Assembly: GCA_964489425.1 (NCBI GenBank)
Contig: CAZAYP010000009.1
Span: 1 to 64,000 of the forward strand
DNA from: CAZAYP01 sp964489425 [NCBI: uncultured Verrucomicrobiota bacterium]
Lineage (GTDB): Bacteria > Verrucomicrobiota > Kiritimatiellia > RZYC01
DNA: 64,000 nt
Reading direction: 5' to 3'
Shown here in pieces: positions 1 to 8,725 of the stretch. Numbering within the stretch: the first letter of the stretch is position 1; every line of letters begins with the position of its first letter. Both the position numbers and the translations under genes were made by a program. The notes under the pieces were generated by a model that searched no databases, was not told where the DNA came from, and saw nothing but the letters and a program-made list of their open reading frames with translations.

Positions 1-152
1 CCCCAACAGGACAATGGTGGGTTTACCAAGACACCCCGAATCTGCCCGAAGGTCTTGCGCCGTTTGTTGCCCCAACGGGGCAATGGTGGGGTTGCCAAGA
101 CACCCTGAATCTGCCTGAAGGTCTTTCGCCATTCGTTGCCCCAACGGGGCAA
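1..152. repeat. 69-bp tandem repeat (two full units plus start of a third)
   Basis: Units begin with CCCCAAC at 1, 70 and 139, an exact 69-bp period, and units 1 and 2 differ by only a few substitutions. The unit boundary contains a short perfect inverted repeat, TTGCCCC (136-142) and GGGGCAA (146-152) around AAC. The array may extend to the left of the window. Confidence 0.85.
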
Positions 153-160
153 TATCATAT

Positions 161-194
161 AGCCCAGGGTTGCGGCGCAGCCGCTACCTTGGGG
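161..194. repeat. Hairpin-forming interspersed-repeat-like element
   Basis: CCCAGGGT (163-170) pairs with ACCTTGGG (186-193) with one wobble, and inside it GCGGC (172-176) pairs with GCCGC (180-184) around the loop GCA. The preceding stretch GGGGCAATATCATATAGCC is, as I recall it, typical of dispersed non-coding repeats in PVC and Bacteroidetes genomes that are often mis-annotated as short proteins. The reading frame open through it (from 170) is therefore unlikely to be translated. Function unknown. Confidence 0.55.
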
Positions 195-283
195 ATTTGT
201 TCGGGTTGCGAATCTACCCCGAAGGGGTTGCGTCAACAACCGATCGCCAGCCGTTTTTCCAGTGCGGTAGCAAGGGAGGCAGC

Positions 284-3200
284 ATGAAAACATCATCTTC
301 AAATAAGCCGACTATTGTTGCAATATGTCTGGCCGCCTGGCTTGGCGCACTCCCGTCAAGAGCGGCGGTCTTTGAGGTCGGGAACATTCCGGCCTACGTG
401 CTGAACAACGCCGCGGCCAGCAACTTCTGGGTGTCGTTTGCACCCACCGTGCAGGGCGTGGTCACCACGGCGCTGCACCTGGCCAACAATTCCGGCGCCT
501 CCCCCTACGTCGTGAACCTGCGCGGTTACGGCTGGACGGCGACCAACACCCTCTCGCAGGTTTATGGCCCGGCCGCGGGCGGCAACACGGTGATCCTGAC
601 CAACGTGCCGTTCGGGTGCGGCGGAGCGGACATCACGAATGTCATGGTCGGCGCCACGGCCGCCGCCATCACCGGCCAGGGGGCGAACTGGGTGGCCATC
701 ACCATGCCGGCCGGGTCGGCCGGCACCACGGTGAACATCCTGGTGCAATCGGCGTGCCAGGGCGACACGCCCATGAGCCAGGTGTACACCTACCGGCCGG
801 CGGGCGTGATCACCGGCGGCGGCGGCGGCGCGCGCTGGGTGGACTACCGGATTGATTTTTCAGGGGGCACGTCCGTGGACCCCGCTGAAGGCGTACGGTA
901 TCCGACCAACACTGCGGCCGACGGCCGCAGCCGCTGGACGTATTATTACCTCACCGACGTCGGCGGCGGCGCGATCCGCCTGATGGATACCAACGGCGTG
1001 CTGCAGGACCCCCACGTGGCCGCGGTCGGGTACGGCAGCGACTTCGGCACGGACGGCATCCGCTACCCGAGCTACGACTGGATCGCCCAAAACCCGGCCA
1101 CGAACTTCATCTACGACTTGAACGGCGGCAGCAATCACTATGTCGTGGTCACCAACCTGCCGGGTTCAAGCTACCAGGTGGACTTCCTGGGCAGTTACTA
1201 CGGCGGCGGCAGCAGTTGGAAGTTCAACGCCAAGCTGCTCTCCGGCCGTTGGGCCGCAGACAGCGATCTGCAAGGCGGCAGCTTTGGCACCAATGCCTCG
1301 GCCACCTGGCAGAACCCGGGCGGCGGCGGCAACAACGCGGACGCCACGAACGCCGCCTGGTTTGGCGATCGCTACGTGACCTGGTCCAACGTTGTGCCCT
1401 CGAACACGGCCTTCACCATTGTGCAATGGAATGGCACCGGCGGAGCCTACAACAATTACACCTTCCTCAACTGCATGCGCATCCGCGGGTTTGAGCCGAG
1501 CACCGGGCCCGGCGCGGGGGTTTATCCCTCCAGCGGGCCTTACACGGGCGGGGTGTTCGTGACGATCACGGGCAGCAACCTGTGCGATGGCACGGGCGCG
1601 GACGTGAGCTGGGTGACGCTGTGCGGGGTGACCGCCGCTGTGCAGGCCGTCAACGGCCAGACGCAGATCGTGGTGCAGGCCGGCTACGGTGGCTACGGGC
1701 TGGGCCACGTGGTGGTGTATTCCACGGAGTATGGCGCCACGACCCGGAGCAATGCGTTCACGTATCTGTCCGCCCCCTCCCCCATCATGACGGTGCTGGG
1801 CATCAACGGCGGGGTGATCGAGAACGGAGCATCGGCCGCACAGATTTACGGAACCCATTTCGGCAACCGCCAGTTCGAGCGGTCTTACACCAACACATTC
1901 ACCATTATTAATGGCAGCGACCTGATCCTGACCAACTGGGCGTGGGTCACCAATGGTACCGGCGCGGCCGCGTTCCAGGTCGTGGGCATGCCGGCCACCG
2001 TGGCCGCGGGCGGCACCAGCACGTTCAAGGTGGTGTTCACGCCGGCGGCGGCCGAGGCCTATGCCTGCAGCGTGGTGGTTACCAACAACTCGCTCTACAA
2101 CAACCCGTTCACGCTCAACCTGGCCGGCCAGGGCGTGCTGTTTGAACAGACTCTTGCGTTCGACAACCCCGGCGACCAGTTTGTCACCAACAAGGTGGGC
2201 CTGGCGGCCACCGCGTCGTCGGGCCTGCCGGTGGCGTTCTTTGTCACCGCGGGCGACGGCGACATCACCGGCGGCACCAACCTGACCTTCGAGTCGCCCG
2301 GCACGGTGACCATCACCGCGCTGCAGACCGGCGACACCTCGTATGCCTCGGCCTATACCAGCCAGACGTTCAGCGTGAACCAGGCCCAGGCCGAGATTAC
2401 GGTGGGCGGGCTGAACGCGATCTATGATGGCACGCCCAAGGCGGTGACCGTCACCACGGTGCCAGCCGCCTTGCGGGTGGTGACCAACTACCTCTCGTCC
2501 GCCGGCCCGCCCGTCAACGCCGGGGAATACTACGTCAGCGTCGAGGTGCAGGACCTGGTGTACGTCGGCTATGTCGTGCGCACGCAGGTCATTGAGCTGG
2601 CCATGCAGGCCATCACGGACTTTGTGCCGACCAACGGCAGCGTGTTCCTGACCACCAACGTGGCCAGCCTCAGCGCATCCACCACCGCGGGCTTGCCGGT
2701 GTCGTTCACGAACTTGAGCGGGCCGGCCCTGCTCGATGGGTCGACGCTGACGTTCACCGGGACCGGCATCGTGGAAGTGGCGGCCAGGCAGTCCGGCGAC
2801 TCCAATTACGTGGTGGCGGCCAGCCTGACCAACCTCTATATCATCCAACGCGCCCAGCAGGCGCCGTTGTTCTTCCTGCCGGCGTCGCCGCAGACCGTGT
2901 TCACGACCAACGCGCTGGCGTTGACCGGCGGGTCCGGCACCGGGGTGACTAGCTTTGCGGTCCTCAGCGGCCCCGGGGCCATCGTGGACGATGCCTACCT
3001 GGCCATTAACAGCGGCACGGGCTCGGTGCTGGTCACGGCCGGCAAAGCCGGGGACGATATGTATGACGCGGCCATGGTGACCGCCGAAGTGGTCTGCGCC
3101 AAGGCCGCGCAGACCATTGTCACCAACAACATTCCGTACAGCGGGAATGACGAGGACCCGGTCGTGGTCCTGGTGACCAATCGCTACGGCCTGTTCGGGG

Positions 3201-6200
3201 AGGCCTCGAGCGGGCTGCCGGTTTACTTCACCCTGGTCAACGGCCCGGCGCAGTTGTCGGATGGAACCAACCTGTCGTTCACCACGGCCGGCCGCGTGGA
3301 AATGCGCTGTTCGCAGGATGGCGACGACAACTTCCGCTCCGTGTCCATCCTGCGGATCTTCACCGTGCGCCAGTTGGACGCCACGGTCACGCTCCAGGGC
3401 CTGGCGCAGTTCTTTGACGGCAACCCCAAGCCGGTCTCGGCGACCACGGTGCCGGAAGGCCTGCAGGTCGCGTTCACGTACAACGAGGACACCAACGCGC
3501 CCGCGGCGGTTGGGTCTTATGGGGTAACCGCCACGACCGACGACCCGGTGTACCTGGGCTCGGCCACGGGCATCCTGGTCATCAGCTACATGCCGATGAT
3601 GGAAGTCCAGACCCTGGCTGGCACGGCCCTGCCCAACGGCCTGCCCTCAAGCTACGCGCTGGGCACGGACTTTGGCACCATTGCCACCAACGCGTCCAAG
3701 GCCGTGACGCTGGTGTTCACCAACAGCGGGCTGGCGGACGTGGCGGTGAGCGGCATCGGCACGGATGCGGTGGGGCTGGCTTACTTCACGGTCAGCAACT
3801 TCCCGGCCACGGTGACCGCCGGCAGCGCCAGCAACTTCACGGTCAACTATGCGCCGGCCGACCTGGGCGCGCATGCGTTTTCCCTGAGCGTGACCAATAA
3901 CGGCACCAACACCCCCTACGTGATCAACTTCGCCGGCACGGGCGTGAAGCCGGGCGAGATCGGGCTGATCGGGTCCAGCCTGGACTTTGTCGGGCGCTTC
4001 AGCGGGCCGGTGGTCGGCCACGCTGAGTTTACGATCACCAACACCGGCAGCCTGGGGTTCGGGTACACCAACGAAATCTTGTACGGCGAAGTGGCCGACT
4101 GGCTGACCATCTCGGCGCCCACCGGGGCGTTGGACGGGGAGGCGTTCCAATCGCACACAGGCCGCGTGGATATTACCGGGTTGAACGCCGGCGCGTACCG
4201 GGCCACGAACTGGATCGTGTCCGCCGAGGCGGTCAACTCGCCCGTGCCCATGCTGGCGCGCCTGCTGGTGCTCAAGGGCACCCAGACGATCGCGTTTGCC
4301 AGCATCGACAACAAGGTGACCACCAACGTGGTCGGGCTCGCGGCCACGGCCGCGTCCGGGCTGCCGGTGAGCTTCCGCGTGGTCAACAGCCCGGCCAGCA
4401 TCACCGGCGGCACCAACCTCGCCTTCACGGGCGCGGGCGATGTCGCGGTGGTCGCGTCGCAGGCGGGCAACTCCAACTGGCTGGAGGCGGCGGAAGTGAC
4501 CAACGTGTTCAGCGTGAGCAAGGCCGATGCGGGCGTGTATCTCAGCGGGTTGAGCTACATCTACGACGGCGCGGCCAAGAGCGCCTCGGTCACGACCGAT
4601 CCCGCGGGCCTGGCCACCAAGCTGACCTACACGTTCCCCTACGAGGCCGGGCCCAGCGACCTGCCGACCTACGCCGGCGAGTACCCGGTCAACGCCACGG
4701 TCCAGGACGCCATCTACCAGGGCACGGCCACGGGCACCCTGGTGATCGCCAGGGCGGACCAGGGCATCACCTTCCCGGTGATCCCCGACCAGTTCATCAC
4801 CAACCTGGTCGTTCTGCAGGCCACGGCCTCCAGCGGCCTGCCGATCACCTTCACCAACCTCACGGCCAACGCGGTGATCGCGGACGGCACCAACCTGACG
4901 TTCACGGACCAGGGCCCGTGCCGGATCGTGGCGCTGCAGGCCGGCGACACCAACTGGAACGAGGCCGCGAGCGTGACCAACGTCTTCACCGTCAACAAGG
5001 CCGACGCCACGGTCTACCTCTCCAAGCTGGAACAGACGTACGACGACACGCCGCGGTCCGTGCTCGTGGCGGTCGATCCGCACGGCCTGGCGTACGACGT
5101 GATCTACGACGGCGACACCAACGTGCCGGTGAACGCCGGGTCCTACGCGGTGGATGCCTCGGTGGACGACCTCACCTACCAGGGCCGCGCCACGGGCGTG
5201 CTGGACGTGGCCCGGGCCGGCCAGACCCTGAGCTTTGCCAACCCGGGCAACCAGGCGGCCACCAACAAGCTGGTCCTGAGCGCCACGGCCAGTTCCAGCC
5301 TGCCAGCCAACTTTGCGGTGGTTTCCGGGCCGGCCGTGATCACCGGCAGCGTGTACCTGGCCTTCACCAACCTCGGCGAGGTGGCCTTGGTGGCGGCGCA
5401 GCCGGGCAACACCAACTGGGCCGGCGTGACCAATGCGCCCGTGTACTTCAACGTGGTCAATGCCGCGGCCACGGTAACGCTGTCCGCCACCAACCAGACC
5501 TACACCGGCACCGGCTGCGTGGTCACCGTGACCACCGACCCGCCCGGGCTGGCCGTGCTCACGACCTACAACGGCGACACCAACGGCCCGATCAATGCCG
5601 GCACCTATGCCGTGACCTCGACGGTGACGGAAGCCCTGTATGAAGGCACGGCCATCGGCGTATTGACCATTGCCCAGGCCAGCCAGGCCATCACCTTCCC
5701 GGCGATCACGCCCAAGGCCCGGTCGGCGTCCGTGGGCCTGGCCGCGACCGCCTCGTCGGCCCTGGCCGTCACCTTCGGGGTGGGGTCCGGCCCGGGCAGC
5801 ATCGCGGGCGCCACCAACCTAACCTTCTCTGGTGTAGGCGACGTGGCGGTGGTCGCATCCCAGGCCGGCAACGGCAACTACCTGGCTGCGCCGGACATGA
5901 CCAACCTCATCAAGGTGTACCAACTGTCGACCAATGTCGGCCCGTACGCGGGCGGCATCCTGGTCACCCTCACCAACGGCGCGCTGGGCGACGGCACGGA
6001 CATCACCAACATCACGGTGGGCGGCGTGGCAGCCGCGCCCGTGGCGCAGGGCGCCAACTGGGTGTCCTTTGCGGTGCCCGCGGTCGGATCGGCGGGGCTC
6101 AAGGATGTCGGGGTGCAGTCCACCAGCCTGGGCCAGGCGCTGCTGGGCGGGGCGTACACGGTCAATGCCGGCGGCGCGATCCTGGGACTGGCGCCCAGCA

Positions 6201-6958
6201 ACGGGCTGGCGGTGGGCGGCTTCACGGTGACGATCACCGGCACCAACCTGTGCGCGGGCGACGTCACCAACGTCACCCTGTGCGGCGTCGCCGCCACGGG
6301 CACGGTGGTGCAGCTCGCCACCCAGGTGGTGGTGTATGCCGGGGTAACGGCGTTCGGCCGCAGCAACGGCGAGGTCCGGGTCTGCTCCGTGAGCTTTGGC
6401 GAAACCATCCTGAGCAACGCTTTCAGCTATGAGGGGCCGTCCAGCATCAGCCTGGCCGGGTTCCACATGGAAGACGTTGCGGGCCAGGTGCAGGTGTGCT
6501 GGCAGACGGAGTCCGAATCCGAAACCCTGGGCTTTGACCTGTACCGCGAGGACGCTGGCGCCTGGGTGAAAGTTAATGCCGCCATGATCCCGGCGCAGGG
6601 TTGGCCCCTGGGCGGCGAAGGCGCCAGTTACTGCGTGGCGGATCCCGGAGCCACGCTCGACGGCACCTACCGCTACAAGCTGGTGGAATACGAAACCACG
6701 GGTGAACTCAAGGAATACGGCCCATTCGAGCGGTCCCTGTGGGCGCCGCGCTTCAGCAACGTCCAGGCCGCGCCCGTGGGCGTGGTGATCCAGTGGAACA
6801 GCCGCGATCTCGAGGTCTACGACGTGATGAAATCCCTGGACGCGCGGGCCGCGTACGCGCCCGCGGCCGCGGGCTTGCCGGCCACTCCGCCGGTAAACTC
6901 GTGGACCGACCAGACCGAATCGGCCGGCGCCGCATTTTACCGCATCGAAGCCCGGTAA
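284..6958 (+). CDS. Giant secreted Ig/MBG/TIG-repeat protein
   Basis: 2224 residues. The frame is open from 170, but the ATG at 284 is chosen because AAGGGAGG lies 4-5 nt upstream and a clean signal peptide follows (residues 1-27, ending LPSRA). Domains in order: IPT/TIG-like (about 92-180); an unrecognised Gly/Tyr-rich domain (186-405); TIG (410-497); choice-of-anchor D (500-620); a long array (623-1873) alternating about eight Ig-like units containing GLPVSF-type strands with five MBG-like units marked by YDGTPKAV, FDGNPKPV, YDGAAKSA, YDDTPRSV and YTGTGCVV, interrupted by an anchor D and a BACON-like domain (1105-1330); two TIG domains; and a C-terminal module (2056-2224) shared with the gene at 60585. 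It lacks the LPWLMLLL tail of the neighbours. The role is probably structural or adhesive at the cell surface; no enzyme motif is seen. The peptidase gene starts 30 bp downstream, so co-transcription is plausible. Confidence 0.85.
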   Translation: MKTSSSNKPTIVAICLAAWLGALPSRAAVFEVGNIPAYVLNNAAASNFWVSFAPTVQGVVTTALHLANNSGASPYVVNLRGYGWTATNTLSQVYGPAAGGNTVILTNVPFGCGGADITNVMVGATAAAITGQGANWVAITMPAGSAGTTVNILVQSACQGDTPMSQVYTYRPAGVITGGGGGARWVDYRIDFSGGTSVDPAEGVRYPTNTAADGRSRWTYYYLTDVGGGAIRLMDTNGVLQDPHVAAVGYGSDFGTDGIRYPSYDWIAQNPATNFIYDLNGGSNHYVVVTNLPGSSYQVDFLGSYYGGGSSWKFNAKLLSGRWAADSDLQGGSFGTNASATWQNPGGGGNNADATNAAWFGDRYVTWSNVVPSNTAFTIVQWNGTGGAYNNYTFLNCMRIRGFEPSTGPGAGVYPSSGPYTGGVFVTITGSNLCDGTGADVSWVTLCGVTAAVQAVNGQTQIVVQAGYGGYGLGHVVVYSTEYGATTRSNAFTYLSAPSPIMTVLGINGGVIENGASAAQIYGTHFGNRQFERSYTNTFTIINGSDLILTNWAWVTNGTGAAAFQVVGMPATVAAGGTSTFKVVFTPAAAEAYACSVVVTNNSLYNNPFTLNLAGQGVLFEQTLAFDNPGDQFVTNKVGLAATASSGLPVAFFVTAGDGDITGGTNLTFESPGTVTITALQTGDTSYASAYTSQTFSVNQAQAEITVGGLNAIYDGTPKAVTVTTVPAALRVVTNYLSSAGPPVNAGEYYVSVEVQDLVYVGYVVRTQVIELAMQAITDFVPTNGSVFLTTNVASLSASTTAGLPVSFTNLSGPALLDGSTLTFTGTGIVEVAARQSGDSNYVVAASLTNLYIIQRAQQAPLFFLPASPQTVFTTNALALTGGSGTGVTSFAVLSGPGAIVDDAYLAINSGTGSVLVTAGKAGDDMYDAAMVTAEVVCAKAAQTIVTNNIPYSGNDEDPVVVLVTNRYGLFGEASSGLPVYFTLVNGPAQLSDGTNLSFTTAGRVEMRCSQDGDDNFRSVSILRIFTVRQLDATVTLQGLAQFFDGNPKPVSATTVPEGLQVAFTYNEDTNAPAAVGSYGVTATTDDPVYLGSATGILVISYMPMMEVQTLAGTALPNGLPSSYALGTDFGTIATNASKAVTLVFTNSGLADVAVSGIGTDAVGLAYFTVSNFPATVTAGSASNFTVNYAPADLGAHAFSLSVTNNGTNTPYVINFAGTGVKPGEIGLIGSSLDFVGRFSGPVVGHAEFTITNTGSLGFGYTNEILYGEVADWLTISAPTGALDGEAFQSHTGRVDITGLNAGAYRATNWIVSAEAVNSPVPMLARLLVLKGTQTIAFASIDNKVTTNVVGLAATAASGLPVSFRVVNSPASITGGTNLAFTGAGDVAVVASQAGNSNWLEAAEVTNVFSVSKADAGVYLSGLSYIYDGAAKSASVTTDPAGLATKLTYTFPYEAGPSDLPTYAGEYPVNATVQDAIYQGTATGTLVIARADQGITFPVIPDQFITNLVVLQATASSGLPITFTNLTANAVIADGTNLTFTDQGPCRIVALQAGDTNWNEAASVTNVFTVNKADATVYLSKLEQTYDDTPRSVLVAVDPHGLAYDVIYDGDTNVPVNAGSYAVDASVDDLTYQGRATGVLDVARAGQTLSFANPGNQAATNKLVLSATASSSLPANFAVVSGPAVITGSVYLAFTNLGEVALVAAQPGNTNWAGVTNAPVYFNVVNAAATVTLSATNQTYTGTGCVVTVTTDPPGLAVLTTYNGDTNGPINAGTYAVTSTVTEALYEGTAIGVLTIAQASQAITFPAITPKARSASVGLAATASSALAVTFGVGSGPGSIAGATNLTFSGVGDVAVVASQAGNGNYLAAPDMTNLIKVYQLSTNVGPYAGGILVTLTNGALGDGTDITNITVGGVAAAPVAQGANWVSFAVPAVGSAGLKDVGVQSTSLGQALLGGAYTVNAGGAILGLAPSNGLAVGGFTVTITGTNLCAGDVTNVTLCGVAATGTVVQLATQVVVYAGVTAFGRSNGEVRVCSVSFGETILSNAFSYEGPSSISLAGFHMEDVAGQVQVCWQTESESETLGFDLYREDAGAWVKVNAAMIPAQGWPLGGEGASYCVADPGATLDGTYRYKLVEYETTGELKEYGPFERSLWAPRFSNVQAAPVGVVIQWNSRDLEVYDVMKSLDARAAYAPAAAGLPATPPVNSWTDQTESAGAAFYRIEAR

Positions 6959-6988
6959 GGCGGGGGCCGACAAGATGAGGCGCGGCCG

Positions 6989-8584
6989 ATGGATGGAAGA
7001 CAAACTCGTCCCGATCAAGGAGTGGTCATAAACTTGGATGCCGGCAGATTACGAATCTCGGTGCTTGCGCTGATCCTGAGCGGACTGGGCGTGGGTTTGA
7101 CTTCCAGCAGCCTGGCCCAGGCGCCCGAACCCAGCCGCTGGTGGTCGCCCAGCCAGCCCACCCGCCCAGAGGTCTTGGTACCGGACTTCGCCGGACCGTT
7201 GCGCATGGAGCAAGTGTTTCCGGACGTGGTGCCGCCGGCGGCCACGGCCACCAACCGGATCTGCCTGGTGGTTCAGGATGCCGTCTATCCGGCCATTGCC
7301 GCGCGCGTCACGCGCTTTGCCACGGACCTGCAAGCCGCGGGCTACTCGGTCCTGACCTACCGGTTTGCCTCCGGCAGCGCCCCGGACCTGCGCAGTTACC
7401 TCGCGGCCTGCTACAACCAAAGCGGGTCGCTCAAAGGCGCGATCCTGATCGGCAACCTGCCCTACATCGTCTATGAACTGCTGCAGAACTGGGGCGGCGG
7501 CAATGAGTACGAGGATTTCGCGTGCGACGTGTTTTACATGGACCTGAACGGCACATGGCGCGACACCAACGCCGTGGCGCCGTTCAGCAGCGGCAAGTAC
7601 GACACCTGGACCGGCGACACCGCCCTCGAAATCTGGGTCTCGCGCATGAAAGTCGACAATCTTCCTTATCTCGGCCAGGCCACCAACCTCGTCAACGCTT
7701 ACTTCGACAAGAACCACGCCTACCGCACCCATGCCTGGCATGGTTCGGTCAAAGCCCTGGTCTACGCTGATGACGATTGGGAAGGCCTCGGAGCCTCTGA
7801 TCAAGAGGACATCGAGCCGGTGTATGGCTCAGCCATCACCCTGGTCAACGCGCCCAACACCACCACCGCCGCCGATTACCGCGACAACCGCCTGCCCTTG
7901 GGCTTCGAGCTGATTACCACCCGGTCCCACGGGTCGCCGGGCGGTCACGGGTATTACCAGAACGATCGCGCGCAGTTCATATATTTCGACGCCACCAACT
8001 ATGTGGGCCGTCGCCCCAACTCCCTGTTTTACGGCTTCTTTGTGTGCTCCGGCTCGGATTACAGCTCGGCCAATTACCTGGCGGGCATCTCCGTCTTCAA
8101 CACCAACCGCAGCGGCCTGCTGGCCTGGGGATCCACCAAGACGGGTGGCATGTGGAACGACTGGGCTTACTACAACGCCCTGGCCAACCGCGCCTGTTTC
8201 GGCGAGGCGTTCAAGACCTGGTTCAACGCGAACCGGGCTTACAGCGGCGCTCCCCAATGGTGGTACGGCATGGTGCTCATCGGCGACGCCAGCCTCAAAC
8301 CCTCGGTTTTCATGGAACCGCTGAGTGCCTTCACGTTCCGCGCCTTTGCCCTGACCAACCAGGTGGCCCTGCGCTGGACCAGCCCGGTGGCCTGCGGCCT
8401 GGCCACCAACCTCGTCATGGTCCGGCACAGCACGGCGACGTATCCCGCCAGCATCACCAACGGCGCCTTGATTTATCAAGGGGCAGACACGCACTGCGAG
8501 CATGAAGGCGTGGCCTCCGGAAGCACCAACTACTACACGATCTGGGTCAGCCACGACGGCTCCGCGTTCTTCCCGCCCCCTTGA
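6989..8584 (+). CDS. Putative secreted clan CD cysteine peptidase (gingipain C25/caspase-like)
   Basis: 531 residues from the ATG at 6989. A TTG at 7034 (15 codons in, AAGGAG 11 nt upstream) is an alternative start that gives a more standard signal peptide (hydrophobic run VLALILSGLGVGL, ending LAQA). The mature part has an alpha/beta layout: a strand ICLVVQD, the segment GAILIGNLPYIVYE, then a VSRMKVDN loop like the GRIPA loop of C25 peptidases. His314 in RSHGS and Cys353 in VCSGSD, 39 residues apart, fit the catalytic His-Gly/Cys dyad of caspase-fold enzymes. This is fold-level recognition, so substrate specificity is unknown. About 100 C-terminal residues form a small beta domain. Neither the LPWLMLLL tail nor the C-terminal module of gene 284 is present. 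Probably co-transcribed with the gene at 284. Confidence 0.7.
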   Translation: MDGRQTRPDQGVVINLDAGRLRISVLALILSGLGVGLTSSSLAQAPEPSRWWSPSQPTRPEVLVPDFAGPLRMEQVFPDVVPPAATATNRICLVVQDAVYPAIAARVTRFATDLQAAGYSVLTYRFASGSAPDLRSYLAACYNQSGSLKGAILIGNLPYIVYELLQNWGGGNEYEDFACDVFYMDLNGTWRDTNAVAPFSSGKYDTWTGDTALEIWVSRMKVDNLPYLGQATNLVNAYFDKNHAYRTHAWHGSVKALVYADDDWEGLGASDQEDIEPVYGSAITLVNAPNTTTAADYRDNRLPLGFELITTRSHGSPGGHGYYQNDRAQFIYFDATNYVGRRPNSLFYGFFVCSGSDYSSANYLAGISVFNTNRSGLLAWGSTKTGGMWNDWAYYNALANRACFGEAFKTWFNANRAYSGAPQWWYGMVLIGDASLKPSVFMEPLSAFTFRAFALTNQVALRWTSPVACGLATNLVMVRHSTATYPASITNGALIYQGADTHCEHEGVASGSTNYYTIWVSHDGSAFFPPP

Positions 8585-8676
8585 GGTTGGCGGCAGTTGG
8601 CTGCCGATCAATATAGGGTTTTTCATAATAATTGTCCGTTATCGGCGCCGTCTGCCGACTATTTTGGCGGCGATGC

Positions 8677-8707
8677 CAGGTGGGGCGGGACCGCCGGACC
8701 CGCCGTT
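8677..8707. repeat. 31-bp interspersed repeat, copy 1
   Basis: One of three 31-bp sequences of the form CARGTKGGGCGGRRCC followed by KCCKGACCCRCCG (others at 11904 and 21680). It contains GGCGGG and CCCGCC arms that can form a hairpin, and lies between the convergent ends of the peptidase (8584) and the sialidase (8726). It could serve as a bidirectional terminator here, but no T-run follows. Nothing else is recognised in 8585-8725. Confidence 0.5.
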
Positions 8708-8725
8708 ATGGGATCTCGCGCGCGC

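Noticed and set aside
170-283. N-terminal extension of the first giant gene
   Set aside because: The extension reads through a hairpin repeat. The ATG at 284 has a good SD and a proper signal peptide.
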